In this document: positions 11,101 to 24,440 of the stretch, one piece after another
Layout: each line of letters opens with the position of its first letter
Numbering within the stretch: position 1 is the stretch's first letter
Source of the DNA: Aptenodytes patagonicus
Taxonomy: Eukaryota > Chordata > Aves > Sphenisciformes > Spheniscidae
Assembly: GCF_965638725.1 (NCBI RefSeq)
Contig: NC_134982.1
Location: 42,460,799-42,524,798, forward strand
DNA length: 64,000 nucleotides
Direction: 5' to 3'
Translations under genes and position numbers: made by a program
Notes under the pieces: generated by a model
Seen by the model: the letters and a program-made list of their open reading frames with translations, nothing else
Told to the model about the DNA's origin: nothing
The model's database searches: none

Positions 11101-14100
11101 CCCGTCTGAAATGCCGGTGTGTTTTAGGAAGGAAGACTCTGCTTGCAGAGAAGAGTCGCTCAATGCGAGGCAGCAGTCTGTCGCTGCAGCTTCACTGGAA
11201 ACCCACCCGTTTTCCACTGGTGCCACCTGATGAGGAAAAGGCCTTGCACCACCCTTGTAGTCGGCCTCTCCAGTGGCAGCAGTCTACAGATGACATGTGT
11301 GCGTAAGGGGGAGAATATGGGAAAGGGAGGAGTCTAGTTAATTTCCCCCCCTCCCCCCCCCAAGAAGACAAATTGGGATGTTGAAAATGCAAAAAAGTAT
11401 CCGTCACCTGTTAAGGCAGTGTCAGGGGAGCTTGCATGAGGTTGGTGACAGGAGTGGATTATTTAGGAAAAAATCAAAGTTGCCTGAGACTTTCAGTTGT
11501 GCATAGTTCTGTGTTCACCCTGGTCAACCCAGCCCTTCCCAAAGCCTCGCAAGCTCTGCGGCAGTACGGCTTTGTAAATGGTTTCAAGATCAAGACCAAA
11601 TTTTACCATCAGTTTTGACTAAAGTAATTGGAGCAGTGATTACACTTTGGTAGGTAAGTAATTATCGACATAGGATTTTCCATGTTGGCGCCTGTCATTG
11701 CTCTTTAAAAGTTACGTGCTGTTTGGAGGAGAGGAGTGGGAAGGGAAGAGACTTTGTGTAATTGGAGCATCCATCTGGTGCGTTTTGATGACCCAGCATG
11801 TTAGTGAGTTATCTCATACTTGCTGTAACGAAGCCAATGCCAAATACATAACGAGGACTTAGCATACGGTATAAAAAGCACCTGCTGTTGTACCCGAATA
11901 TTTTATATTCAGACTGTTATAATTTCTGAAGTCTGTTTATTCTTGTATGCTTGTTTATTAACTGAATCTTTTGAAGACACCCTAAGGTCCCATGACCACA
12001 GCTGTTTAAGAACAACGTTCATGAAATAGGAGCTTTTTTTACCAAGAGGAAGGAATCCCCCTAAAGATCTCCACCAAAGAGCAAATCTTCTGGCTGCAGT
12101 CCTGTCTAAAGAGAAAATGTATGGATCAACATGTTAAGCTTCAAGGGTGCAAATCTGGAAGCCATTTTCTGCTGAGGAGAGACTGAAGCCAAAGTTTAGT
12201 CTTTCGTTCTGTTGCTCGTCAGCTGTGATATACTTTCCCCACAGGCAGTGGTTTCTGAATTCTCTTTTAGTGGCTCCCAGATCTGTTCTTGCTGATGTTT
12301 GTAGTTTACTAAGCAGTGACACAGAGAACTGATGAGATTTTTGACACTTTCACTTGTGAGGAGGCATTTGAGTGTCAGAAGCAAATATGGAGTGAAAATA
12401 TACCAATTTGCATTTTATGAGATGGCGGTGGTATGGTTGCCAGTTTTTGTCTGGGGACTCAGGATGGTAGCAGTGCTTTTATTTGTATTTCCAGGATTAT
12501 CTTTATGATCACAGATTCTTCAGTTTCAGCCTCACGTACCTCAGAGGAAACCTTCCTGTGTGCTAGTTACAGTTTTATTTTTCCTGTCCCTAAGTGTAGC
12601 ATGTGAAAATTGAGTTCCTTCTTCTAAGGCATAGCATTGTCATCCTTCAGCTCTATCTGCATGTGCACAGTGCTTGTGACAAGGTCTGGAAGGTAATTTC
12701 ACGTACACATTTTATTTTGCATCTGGTGCGTATCTCTTCTAGTTTTGCTGTGGGTACTTTGTATTTTAAATGCCTTTGAATTGTAGGTGGTGAGGATTTA
12801 ATCCTCTTCTTTTTTCTCTTCCCTCCCATCTGTATCTGGTTTGTAAGTTATGTCATCATGTTTTCCATTTGTTCTTCTTTGTCCTGAGGAGGCTAATTCT
12901 TCTGCTTCTAAATGTAGCCCCATTCATGAGTTCCCAGTACGTATGACATATTCCCCAAGAAAAAGCAATGATATAATAGTGGATTTTTATCTGCGAGGGA
13001 TCGAGGTTAGAAAAAACGCCTTTGCAAAGGATCTGATGAACCTGTGGAGGACACATGGGGAGAGAGTTGAGTGAGTTCGTGTCTGAGTGTGCATTTAATC
13101 TAGAAACATATGTTTCAGAAAAAAATAACTTTATCTCTTGGAAATTATAGGAGAATCATGGACTGGGTTAATGGGAAAACCTTAGAGATTAGAAATTGGC
13201 AGATGCTTCACCATTGTGATGGAAACAGCTTCACAGTCCACAGTTTGCAGCCAGTGGCCCACAGTGTCTAAATAAATGTTTGTCTCTTCATGCTAAAGAC
13301 TTGGCAGTGGGTGGTTACCGTTCTGCATAGCTCTGATACTCCAGACTCGGGGAAAGTCTTTCCGTTTTCTGTGGCCTAGTGAATTTATAGTCAAAGAAAT
13401 AACTTTTTCTTGATTTTATGCTTGGTTTTTTATTAATGCTGAATATATTGTTGGGATAATATCTGCATGTACATGAATAAGATGGCGTCTGGTTTTCTTC
13501 TACGACACTGTTAAAGATGCTCAGTGAATTACAGAAATAGAAGACCTCATTGTGGCAGGCATGGACACAGTTTCTCTTGTTATCGTCTGCATATCAAGTA
13601 CATGGCACTTCTGTAGTGTTTGATTAGCAAAGGAAGTTACCCCGTTGTTGCTGCTGTGATTGTATGCTGCTTTATACGAGGGTTTGTGTGGTTTTATTGA
13701 TTCATTAGGGACAAATGCATTCCTGGATTGCAGAAGCAAACTTTCTCCATTTTACTTGGTAAGCCTTATGCTGTCAAGAAAAGAATTACAGTAATTTTGA
13801 GCAGAAATTAGGTTATTAGTCTACCCTGGGAAAATTACATTTTGTTTCTATATCAGTAAAACCAATTTTTTTTTTGTTCAACTATTTGAATTGAGACATG
13901 ACAGAAGTCCAAGGTTAGTGGTTTTTAACATGTCTTGTGAGAAAAAGATTTCACTCTGCGAATTTTTGACCTATTGAAGAGAGACAGCAAGGAATACAGG
14001 GACTGAGTTAAGGGTAATGTTAGAATCTTAATAGCAAGTTTCCAGTGTTGGAGCTTAAGTTGCCATTAAAGCTCTTTGCTTTAAAAGAACTTACAAACTT

Positions 14101-14295
14101 TTGATCTCTGCCTTAGTTGCGTGTCTCTTACAGCGTGGGTTGTTTGTCTTGAAATAAATAACATGAGGATGTTCAAAGGGTAGGAGTGATTCTTAATAAT
14201 TGGAGAGGACTGAAATGTTATCTCCCTTTTGTTAATAAAGGGGAATAATCTTACCTCCTAACCAAAAAGCCCTGGCAGAAGCAGCAGGAAACAAA
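8130..14295. other. Intron-like, repeat-poor sequence
   Basis: AT-rich and without recognisable exons or interspersed repeats. A C-tract at about 11343-11361 is a short low-complexity run. Short frames are not supported by splice signals or known motifs. Confidence 0.5.
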
Positions 14296-14299
14296 GCTA

Positions 14300-14450
14300 T
14301 GTATGGTAAGGAGGACTTAACTGTGCATGGTGGGGTGAGATACAGAAAGGAGAACTAAGCGTTGGAAAAAACATCTCAACACTGAGGTCTACTAGACTGT
14401 GAAATAGTCTCCCAGGGAGTGAGGGAAGATGCATTTTTGGAGAAGTGAAT
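14300..14450 (+). mobile_element. Ancient CR1/L3-like 3' fragment
   Basis: The stretch 'aaacatctcaacactgagg', 'actagactgtgaaatagtctcccaggga', 'gagggaagatgc' corresponds to the conserved C-terminal coding region shared by old CR1/L3 LINEs (element residues around '[14 protein letters not shown]'). It is heavily mutated, and only about 150 bases are recognisable. Confidence 0.5.
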
Positions 14451-14454
14451 ACTG

Positions 14455-17400
14455 AGTGGTGCAAGGGCTTCAACAATACTGTAGGGAGCAATCCTCAACT
14501 TGAATAATCTCTTTCTGAGGGATTTTGACGTGGCTTTGCTTTTCACAGTCCGGGATGACTTCATCCTTGCAACTGATACAAGCAGATTTTTTTCTTCTTT
14601 TGTTTGTTTGTTTGTCACCAGATGTAGTTTTGTGATATTGTTTTTTTTCATGAGAACAACAATTTGGTGATGTGGTAAATTGTTTTCCATTTTAGTTTTG
14701 CCCTTGAAGCAGTGTTCCATGACCCTTTCAGTGGTCAACTGCTTTAGGTTGATATTTAAAGTTTGATTAAAATATAGTAAAGGTTAGGAGTGAACATATG
14801 TATGTTTGATCCTTGCAAAAGAAGATCAGAAGTTATTGGTGAGTCAGTATCACCTGTCTCATAGGTGATCATAGTGTAATTGCATATGGTCATGCTTTGT
14901 AGCGGTTTTTTTATTCCTTTGCAAGTGAGTGGAATGCTTCTAACAAGTGCGCCCTGTACCAATGGGTCTATATTTGATGTAATTCCAAACATTGCCACAA
15001 TTTGTGCTGCTTGCCTCTCCTCCTTAAAAAATACAAGGAAAGTAAAATCTGTAGAAAAATCAACTTTAATTGTAAGGATCAGATAGATGCAGTGAGTGGC
15101 AGAGGGAGCATACTACAGGGGCTGAGTAAAAAGAGGTGAAAAATGGTAACACTGTACAAGTACCCTCAATGAAATAATGTCCAGCGTGGGAAGGGGGTTA
15201 GTTAAGTTTTTTTAAGTGGTAAAACAAAGAAAGAACATTTGGGAGTTAAAAGTGTTGGAAATAATAATTCTAAATGTTAGGAGAAACTGTGATAATAATG
15301 CTGGATTAACTGAAACACTGCTAGGGAATATGTTTGGAAACAATTTATAGGATTTGGGAGTTAATATAGATCAACAAAGAAGTTTTTAGGTCCTGATTGT
15401 TAGATTTGCCTTCCAGGGAGAGTATCATTTCTAGCTGAGGTGTCTTTGGCTGCCACAGCTGGCTATCAAAAGAAGGTGCTGAGTGTTTGTACACAAACTT
15501 TTTTTGCTGGAAAGATGAAGTAGATATTATGATTGCAAGATGCCTTGAGCTATTTCAGAACATGTCTCCTCGCTTCCCCACGGGTGGTTCAAGCAGTGCC
15601 ACTGTAGTCCTGAGGATTCTCGTTGTCGCTTCTCTCCAAATCTTGTTTCCCATGCTCTTAAAATCTGGCATTGTGGCAAATGCTTGTTAGTAATTGAAGG
15701 CTGATTAACATTATTTCTGTAGACTATTGCTGTCTCTGTAATCATCCTGAATTTCATGATGTCCTTTATCATATACCCACATTTACGCATTTTAGCCATC
15801 ACTGTAATACCTTCAGAATGCAAAGCAGGCAGTGCTGCCTGTTGAGCAGTTACAGTCCATACTTGCACAGGACCAAAAGACAATAATTAGGCATCAAACC
15901 TGACTTCATTGATTGGTGAGGTTTTGATTCCAAACGGTATGATTGCAGTTGTGTAGAACTGGTGTTGTGGCTTCAGTGCTACTGAGAATTGAGAAAGTTA
16001 TTGTACAGCATGTCATTGAATTAGCTGATTCCTTGGATATAATTTGCTTGCAAGTATTTAATGGTCTAGCAGGTTGCACGTATTGTTTCTCCTTCCCTTC
16101 CTCCCTCAACATTTTTGCCAAAGAAGAGGCTAAGTTTTGAGTCAGAGCTGGAAAACTGTGCAATGTCCAATAAAGCAGCTTCTATAAGAGGTATACAGCA
16201 GATACTGGTATATTTTATCACTTTAAGATCTTTTTCCTGCTTTTGAAAGCTATGTGAAATCCATTAATTTGCCAGAGCTTTCCAGATCTTTAGAATTGGA
16301 ACAACGGTGAAGTAGGGTGGAGAAGGTAGTGTGGTCCCCATAGCCATGTGCTGCGCGTGGGTTGCTCGCTCTGGTGGGGTGACCCCAAAGACTGCTGCAG
16401 CGATGTTTTCTGATGTGGAAGCCTGTTCAGTGAAACAGAGAAGTTACCTGCTGTACTGGTGGTCTGCCTGTCAGTTGTGCTTCACCACTGCTGTACTTCT
16501 CCTGTGTTGTGTTAGTAATTTGTGGAGTTTGAAGACACACTGTAGCTTTAAGGAGTTTGAATGCACACCAGAAAATCTGCCAGGAAACTGTCAACATTTG
16601 TTTTTGGTTTTTGTTTCTAAGTTTGATAATAAATTGCTGATGATGTTGTTGTTGCTGCATATGTAAGCCAGATCAGAAGTCATTGAGAGAGTGGTGGAAT
16701 GGTAGGGCAGCTCAGGTGCAGAGTTTGTGACTTCCAGGAACCCTACTCAGGTTTAGAATAACATTAACTTTACCTTTTCAATAAATACAAAACATGTAAT
16801 TAAATGACTACTGACTGATGCTTGGGGCTTGTTATTAAGGCAGTTCACAGTCTTCCATGACTTTTGGCTAAATTCACTGAAGCTTGTGCAAGGGTTTAAC
16901 TTGTGTGTGTATCATGTGAAAAGTGCTACAAATACCTGGAAATGAAAAATATTTCCAAGTGCCCTTCTACTTGTTTCTTTCTATGTAAAGCAACCAAAAA
17001 AAAATTAAGGTGACATTGCTGCTTCAGTGTTGGGGGAGTAAGGGTAGAAGTAATGAATTGATAATCCTCTCTAGGTGTGGGAGATGAGCTTTTTTGTTTG
17101 AAGTAGCACTTAGTTTAGTTTGATAGTAGTAATTATGTTGCATGCTTCTGTTTACATTTTCACTAACTGCTTGCTCTAGAATAGCTCCTAGAAATGCCCG
17201 TAGAGATGAGCACGCTGGTGTTTTCTGAGCAATGAATAGGCTAGCAGAGCGTGGCATTGTGGAAGCCCTGGATAGCAGCTGAGGCTACGCTTTTAAGCCG
17301 CGGCATCCAAAATCTCTGAGGCGGAAATTAGTGAAAGTGAAGGGTATTATCAACAGTGTTCTTTCTGAGTTTAGCTGTATCTTCCCTAAGTGGGATTTTC

Positions 17401-19470
17401 TTCCTGGGGATCCCAGGATTGCAAATCCTCGGGAATTTGAAAAAGTTCATGAGTAGGAAATAGAAAATATCTGAGAGTCTGAAAGATCCTTCGATTTAGC
17501 GGGTCTCACTGATCTGCTTCTAGCATAACTAGCCAAGTCCCAAGCAATGATTTTCACTTGCTCCAGGAATGTAGAAGAAACAATATTTTTAATGAGGAAA
17601 AAACAGTCTAGAGGCATCTGATTTAAATCTCTGTAGCTCTGCTATAATCCTGTCAGTGACACAAAGCTGTATTCAATGTTGTGGAGTTACATTTATTTAG
17701 AATAAACTGGAGGTCTATCCTTAGTATTTAATCCATGTATTTGTTACTGTCAAAGACTTACTTGGGAACTGAGCTGAGGTGGCACACAGGTGTTTTGGAC
17801 ATCTCTGGAGGATATGCCCATATTCTATTTGGAAGCAATTTTGCTACATAGGTATCCACATTTCTTTTTTTATATACTGTTCTCAAACAAAATCTGTTTA
17901 AGTAACTCTCTTTTTCTCATTGCAAGCTGTATACCATACTCTTGTCATGCTTGCTCTCTTTTAAATTCAGAGTGGTTCAGTTGATTAATGGCTTTTTCAA
18001 CTTTTTTATGAGCTCAAAAGCAAAGCATAACTTTTTAAAATTTTGTACACTTGCTTGTAGCCGGGGAAAAAATACACCCAAATAAATCTGTAAGAGAACA
18101 AACATTCTGAGTAAGTAGGCTGTTTCCTAGATAGCGCTCTTATCCAAATCTTTCTTCAGGCAAAATGACTTTATTACTCTTCTGTCTCTTTTCCTCACAT
18201 TGGTAGTTTTGATTCTGTTCTTGCTGAATTTGCTTCCTTGGTTTTTGTTTTCTTCTCTTTTTTTTTTCTGGTTAGGAGATCTATTGGGCAATATAGTAAA
18301 AACAAACAAACAAAACTTACCACTGACAAAAAAACCCAAGCCCAGAAACCAGTCAATTTGGACTCTAGGCAGCCATTTTAAGGCAATTTTGGTGTTAATA
18401 AGGTATTTTTTATTATGAACAACTAAAAATTATTCTCCTCTAATGTACAGGTTTATTAAGCTTGAAGGAATTAAAAAAAAAAAAAAAATTGTTTCCTAGC
18501 CAGATCATATTTATGGGAATGTAGGTAGGGCGAAAAAAGTGTTCTAAATCAATAGTTATATAGTAATTTCCACATAAAAGACGTGTTTTAAATTGCCTGC
18601 CTTTAACAAGGTGGATGCATTTCTTTAGGTGATGTACAGAACCTTCCAAAAGCTTTTAATTATTGTTTTCTTTGTTTATTTCTAAGTTTCCACACAATTT
18701 AGTCAGTGTTTTTGGCATTAATAAGCATCGTGAGAGTTTCTCGTGCAGGATTCTTCAGTCATATGTCCACAGTGACAAATGTATAGATTAATACAAAAGC
18801 CAGTAATGAAATCCTGCATATGCTTTTGGGATGGAAAAGGCACCGTTTAGCCTTGTTTTCTGGCTACATTTTTAACTTCTCCTTGGAACTATTAGGTGGA
18901 TGGGAAAATGCCCTTTCAGGGAATTGCCATTGCTAGATCTGCATTTCTGTATTTGAGAAGTGCTTTTGTGCAGTTACTCTTATGCTTAAATTTTTGCTTT
19001 CTGTCATAGTTTGCCCTTATTTGATGGTCTTGTCAGAACCCAGCAAAGTTCAGTAGGCAGGCTGCAAAATTTAGAAGTAGTCCTGGAGTAAAGCCAAGCA
19101 GGAGCATCATTTATCAAAGAAATGATTGCTAAGTAGGTGGATTCTGCACACTGGGAAAGAGCTAAACTTTTGGGTAGTATGATGTTTGGATGTTTTTATA
19201 GAATCTCTTACATTAAACCTGCAGTTGATAAGGTTACAACAGACAAACGGAGTATCTTCCCTTGTATGACTTGTAACTGCATTGCATACCTCCTCCACTG
19301 CCCTGGCATCAGCACCTGGCAGGCAAAGGTGGGATGCCTTCTGATCCCTGCTACACTGGTGTAAAACTGTGTCAGCTGCAGGCATTTTAAAATTTAAAGC
19401 CTTGTCAGTTTCTTGTATAATTCAAAGCAGCAGACTGTCTGGACTACTCACTTTCACAATAGAGTTAGTT
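14455..19470. other. Intron-like sequence, nothing recognised
   Basis: AT-rich, with scattered short open frames (up to about 118 codons on the minus strand at 15527-15883) that show no family signature. A run of 16 A lies at 18473-18488. No repeat family was identified by eye. Confidence 0.45.
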
Positions 19471-19474
19471 ATGT

Positions 19475-20315
19475 TTGGAGGTGATTGAGAGTGGATTTGG
19501 GAGACCTGGCACAAGGGTGGCTAGCACCGCTTTTCGCAGGGAATGGGCACAATCCCTTCTCCCTTCCCCTGCCAGAGACCAAACGGCCTTTCTACGTCCT
19601 GTGCATGTCCCATGCAGAACTCTTGTGTGTCTCTTGAATATGGCTTCCTCGTGGCTTTTCCAATGGGATTTTGGGGTGTGTTTTGTCATCTGTAGCAGGT
19701 TTATTGTGTGGCATCATGGAGAAGCTGGGGAACGGAAGGGCGGGTCTTCTGGCTGGCATCAGGGCCACCCTGTAAGTGACAGGTGGGTGCAAGGTTTTAA
19801 GCAAGAATGTGAAAGTGCTGCTATGGGGAAGAGCTTCCATGAGAGGATGTGGGAGCTAAGTCTGGTCCGAAGCCAGGACTGGTTAAGTGAAGAGAGTCTG
19901 GCACTGGGGATCTGTGTGAGTTGCTAAAGACAGCCACAGGAGTGCTATTCCTCCGGTGCTTTGGAGAAGAAAACCCGCAAGGAATTACACAAGCACAAGG
20001 ACACATGGAACCTGATTTTCCTAAGATTCATGAGGATTTCATAAGTCTGCCTTTCTTTTACTGCTCTGTTGCTTTCTTGTCCCACTCCCTGTATCCTTAC
20101 TACACATCTCCCAAGAAAGCCAGGAAATTGGTCAAGAAGCAGAAGAGGGTGAGGATAACGTCAGGCTGAAGACCTGCTGAGCTGCTGGGCCGGTCATGCC
20201 CGCAGGTCGGTCCGCCAGCCACTGCCGGACTTCTCACCTTTCCTCTACTGGGAGGAGGAACCGGGATTACCCATGAAGCTTAAAGGAAGTCTGTTATCTT
20301 TGAGACTCTTATAAA
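19475..20315 (+). other. GC-elevated patch with a 150-codon open frame
   Basis: A plus-strand frame (19475-19927) of 150 codons lies in a stretch with more GC than its surroundings. The patch ends in a GC-rich tail (20180-20270) followed by an AATAAA within 'aaaataaattt' near 20313. The predicted protein has no recognised domain, signal peptide or repeat. The patch could be an unrecognised interspersed repeat, a lncRNA exon or chance. I do not call it a gene. Confidence 0.2.
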
Positions 20316-20319
20316 ATAA

Positions 20320-23155
20320 ATTTAAAATTGGCCAGTGGCTAAAAAGTTAAGGATGAGAAATAAAGAAATGTTTAATCGCTTGAAAGTATTATTTGTGGAT
20401 TATCAACCTAATAAAAGAGCCTACCTTCCAGGCTGTTTAATCGGGGGGGGGGGTGTCAGCGTAATATTATGCATAGGTTGTAAATCTTATAAGCTTCTGT
20501 GGTTCTTTGTTTTCTGTTTGGTAAACGGTAATTGAAACTCAGCAACATAATATATTAAACCATTAATGAAGCTTTAATTATGTCTATGCATTTTTGTTTG
20601 AGTAATATCAACTTGTACAAAAATATTATGTATACTTCACATATGTGATAGCCTCTCCACAAAACTGGTCACATATAGATAAAATAACATTCATATGGTT
20701 TTTATTTTATAAGAAGTTCTGTCTTGGTTGTGGCTTTGGTGAACGCTTGTGTTAGTTTGTTTGGGTTCTGTATGGGTCTTTAAACAGTTGATGCTATCTG
20801 AAGTATGGAATTTGGATTCATGTATCTAAAAATAGATTTTAAATGTTTTGCTTTTAAAAAAGAAAATTTATTTTGTACTTCTGAATACACTGTATATTAG
20901 ACCACGACTACTTCTTTTTCCTTTTTTACTTTCCTTTTTCTTTCTCACAGACACTTGAGTTATGATTAATTGAGTAAACAATTACTGAAGGAGATTATTA
21001 GAAATCTTCTATAGCTTTTCTTAGTTTCAGCACTTGTTATTTTCCAGTTGCAGTGATATTTCATAAAAAGATCATGCAGTTAATAGTAATAGTTTTATTT
21101 GCACAAACAATTTTTTACAAATGAATGAGCTCTTCAGGAGAGTATTTTCTGTTACTTTAGAAGAAATATAGAACTTTGTGATAATCAGACTTTTGCTTTT
21201 TTAAAGTATTTTCTTTTGACATTTTTCAATAAATGTTTGAAATAATTTTGAATCCCTGCTGTCAGTAGTGGTTTGTGCTACTACTGCTGTACAATGAAAA
21301 GCAGTGGGTTATGGAGAGGAAAACTCATCAGTTAGAAATAGGTTTGCTAGACAGTAGGCTGATTTTGTGTATAACCTTTTCACTGCCATGAAACAGAATT
21401 TAATCCATCAAAATTAATGTATTAGCATAGCTTAGTGGAAAGGGATAGCATTTAGACTTCTTTTTTGTATTTTGTTTTCTATCTTGGATATTTTTATCTG
21501 AACTGACAGATGAAAATACAGTGGACATTTTTTATTCTCAGCAGTATGATGATAACTGGGTCGGTCTCTCACCAGCATTTTTATCCACCTTACAAAAATA
21601 AGCCAGCACAATTTCTCCATAGTTATCCTTTTCCTACAATACCATGGTTTCTCTCTGTATGTCTGATTACTCAGGTAGACTATGAAAGAAGTCTGCCATA
21701 TCAGAAAGTATGTGGTTGCTATAGAGGCTATTTACTTTTTGGGGGGGTTGTTTGGTTTGTTTTGTTTGTTGTTTTTTTTTTGTTAGGAGTTTAATGCTAA
21801 ACTTTAGATTGAATACTAAGCTTGTTTGGATCTCAGAAGATTTGAATTTCTTTAATTTTCTAGGCTGTGCTTTGACCTTCTACTCAATTTCCCATTATTC
21901 TTTCCCGGTTGATAAATTTTCATTCAGAAGCTAATCTCTATTAATTCCACTTAAGCAGGAGACATAAGAGTGCCAAACAACAGTCCCACTCCATCTTTGT
22001 AGGAACAAGTAATGATCTGCCTTCAAAAGTATGCCACCTTCTGGTAGTGTTAGTGTTGCAATTCCTGTTTGATTTGAAGAATGACTTGCTGGTTTCTTCG
22101 ATGCCTCTCTCTGAGGATGCTGTTCAGTATCGTTCATGGAGGAGGTGGCACTTCATTACATCTCAGAAGTCAGGAATGCCCTTTGGTGGTACCGCACACT
22201 AGCACTCTCTAAGTACCGGGGTTTTTACTGCTGGAGCACCGAACCAGGTATGTATGCTATGGCGGGGTTTACTGGCTGAACGTGAACTGAGGCATTTTGT
22301 CCCTGTTTTCTCAGTTCTTTCATGGCTGAAAACTTGTTGTTTAGTGGCAGAAGAAGGGATTTTTAGCCTGCTGCTAGTTATTATAAATTAGTGTTTGTTC
22401 TTCTGTGAAGTGCCTACGTACTAAAGTAATGGGAGCTCTGTGTGTTGTTATAGTGAAAGAACGATTCAGTCTGTAGGAGTTTTAAAACAAGATGCATCAA
22501 ATTCTGATGTTCTGTCATGTTTAGCATTGTGCAAAATGTCATGGGCCTTACCTTGGTACAACACTGCTTTCAGAGGTTGTGAACTGTGGAACAAGGTTAA
22601 GTAGCTTAAGGAGATGTATGTGTTCTTTGTCAATGCTGAATCAAGAGATTTACTTTGAAAAGCAGGTTAAAGATGTAAGAAAGAATCTAATCATAGTGAG
22701 TTACTCTTTTTTCCTTTTTTAAGAACTTTAAAGATTGATTTTTATTTTGTCAATGTATGATTTCATTAATCTGTTGCCTTCTGCATTTTTAATTCCGCTT
22801 CCTGAGGGAGAATTGTTCAAAATTATTTTGGCAATGTTTTTAATTTTTTTTTTCCTCTGGTAAGGGTGAGGTACAAAGGTATCCTTGTCCTAGAAGTCGA
22901 GTCAACTTTTTTGGGTGGTTTTTTTTTTTTTTTTTTTTAATTTTAAGTTTAGTATTTTTCTTCTCTTTGCAGAAGGTTTCCTGATATGCTTCTGGTCTAG
23001 ATTTATTTATTTGTTTCAGTGGCAGTGGGGAGAGGCTGGGTGAATTCCACTTTGTGCTTCCTGTGAGATTCATTTTAATCTTGGCCATAAGGCATATTAT
23101 GCAAACCACAGAGAGGAATCTAGTAACTCATTGTTGAAAAGGAAACCTGCATCAA
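20320..23155. other. AT-rich intron-like sequence
   Basis: No gene or dated repeat was recognised. It contains an 11-G run near 20444 and a T/G-rich low-complexity stretch at about 21738-21785. Confidence 0.5.
22919..22938 (+). repeat. Poly(T) tract, 20 bases
   Basis: Uninterrupted T run. No retroposed gene or SINE body was recognised next to it. Confidence 0.9.
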
Positions 23156-23159
23156 GGTG

Positions 23160-23353
23160 GATTTTTCAGGCTTTTGTCAGTAGTACTCAACATTTTCATT
23201 AGAGGTGTGAAAACTAGAGTAGAGAGGCAGCAGTCTGGGGGGACCCAGCAGGGTGTTGGAGGACAGAAAAACAATCATGATGAGTCTTCAGAGGGGCAAG
23301 GGAGAGGAAGGTGCTCTTCAGCAGGGACCAGAGCAAGGTGCATGGTACCACGG
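23160..23353 (+). mobile_element. Degraded CR1 LINE, 5' part, split by an LTR
   Basis: The pieces 'caacattttcattagaggtg' and 'gtctggggggacccagcagg' followed by 'gttggaggacag' resemble the CR1 reverse transcriptase region just after the catalytic box (the 'FNIFINDLD' to 'LGG' to 'LEG' stretch). The copy continues after the LTR at 23952. It is strongly mutated with no open frame. Confidence 0.45.
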
Positions 23354-23946
23354 TGTCCTGGTTTCGGCAGGGATAGAGTTAATTTCCTTTCTAGTAGCTG
23401 GTACAGTGTTTTGGATTTAGGATGAGAACAAAGTTGATAACTCACCGATGTTTTAGTTGTTGCTAGGTAATGCTTACGCTAGCCAAGGACTTTTCAGCTT
23501 CCCATGCTCTACCGACTGAGAAGGCTGGAGGTGCACCAGAAGCTGGGAGGGGGCACAGCCAAACTGGCCAAAGGGACATTCCATACCATGTGACGTCATG
23601 CTCAGTACATAAACTGGGGAGTTGGCTGGGGGGACATTCCATACCATGTGACGTCATGCTCAGTACATAAACTGGGGAGTTGGCCGGGGGGGCCGCTGCT
23701 CGGGGACTGGCTGGGCATCGGTCGGCGGGTGGTGAGCAATTGTACTGTGCATCACTTGTTTTGTGTATTATTATTATTATCATATTATTATTATAATTTT
23801 ATTTCAATTATTAAACTGTTTTTATCTCAACCCACGAGTTTTTCTAACTTGTGCTCTTCCAATTCTCTCCCCCATCCCACTGGGTGTGGGGGGGTGAGCA
23901 AGCAGCTGCGTGGTGCTTAGTTGCCGACTGAAATTAAACCACGACA
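23354..23946 (+). mobile_element. Solo LTR, family A (ERVL-like), TSD CACGG
   Basis: The element begins TGTCCTGGTTTCGG and ends ACCACGACA, giving the TG...CA termini of an LTR. It is flanked by a perfect 5-bp duplication, CACGG, at 23349-23353 and 23947-23951. A 5-bp target duplication is typical of ERVL-type (class III) elements. Orientation is set by cyclic-AMP response elements (TGACGTCA) followed by a TATA-like box, and by an ATTAAA before the terminal part. It carries a 58-bp tandem duplication of this core promoter and an ATT-rich simple repeat (about 23767-23800). There is no internal retroviral sequence, so it is a solo LTR left by recombination. It is inserted in a degraded CR1. Confidence 0.9.
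23573..23688 (+). repeat. 58-bp tandem duplication of LTR core promoter
   Basis: Two units (23573-23630 and 23631-23688) differ at one position (T versus C near the unit end). Each contains TGACGTCA (23591-23598 and 23649-23656) and a TATA-like TACATAAA (23606-23613 and 23664-23671). The other family A copy in the window has a single unit with TATATAAA. Confidence 0.9.
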
Positions 23947-23951
23947 CACGG

Positions 23952-24440
23952 TGAGGGAGCAGCTGGCTAAATAGCAGGTTTGCAGAAACCTCTGTGGGGG
24001 TTGCAGCTAATGGCAGTGTAAGATGGGTTGTCAGTGATGTATTGTCACTAAAAGGCAGTTGCTGTACTGAGAGAACAGGAATATAGCCTCAGGAGAGGCA
24101 CGAAGGATGCTCGGTGAGGGCTCAGGTGGTGTATCCTGTTTGGCACGCTGTGTTGGAGACAGCTGGAGAGAGTTTGAAGGAGAGTACTGGAAGTCTATAG
24201 GTGGACAGGCAAGACCATGAAGACTGAATCCCCACTATCAAGTGGGGATTGTTTAGGCCAAAGAAGAGAGGGTCCGTACAGGGCACTGAAAATAGCTGCG
24301 GTAAAGAGGTGGCGGGCAATCTGTGCTTGGTTTGGTAGGACTGGGTATAACTAACCAGCTTCTGCCAAACGGTGACGAGTCAGGTGAGATCTTGGGAAAA
24401 CTTTACCAACAGTAAGAATATTGAAACACTCAAATCTGAC
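23952..24440 (+). mobile_element. Degraded CR1 LINE, 3' part after LTR insertion
   Basis: Downstream of the LTR, 'aagtggggattgtttaggcc', 'aaagaagagagggtc' and 'ggtaaagaggtggcgggcaa' match the CR1 segment encoding the '[15 protein letters not shown]...' region near the C-terminus. Together with 23160-23353 this forms one old plus-strand CR1 interrupted by the family A LTR. The stretch 23952-24180 is only weakly CR1-like. Confidence 0.45.

Noticed and set aside
18473..18488. Poly(A) tract as the tail of a retroposed gene
   Set aside because: The sequence upstream shows no processed-gene body, and no flanking duplications were found.
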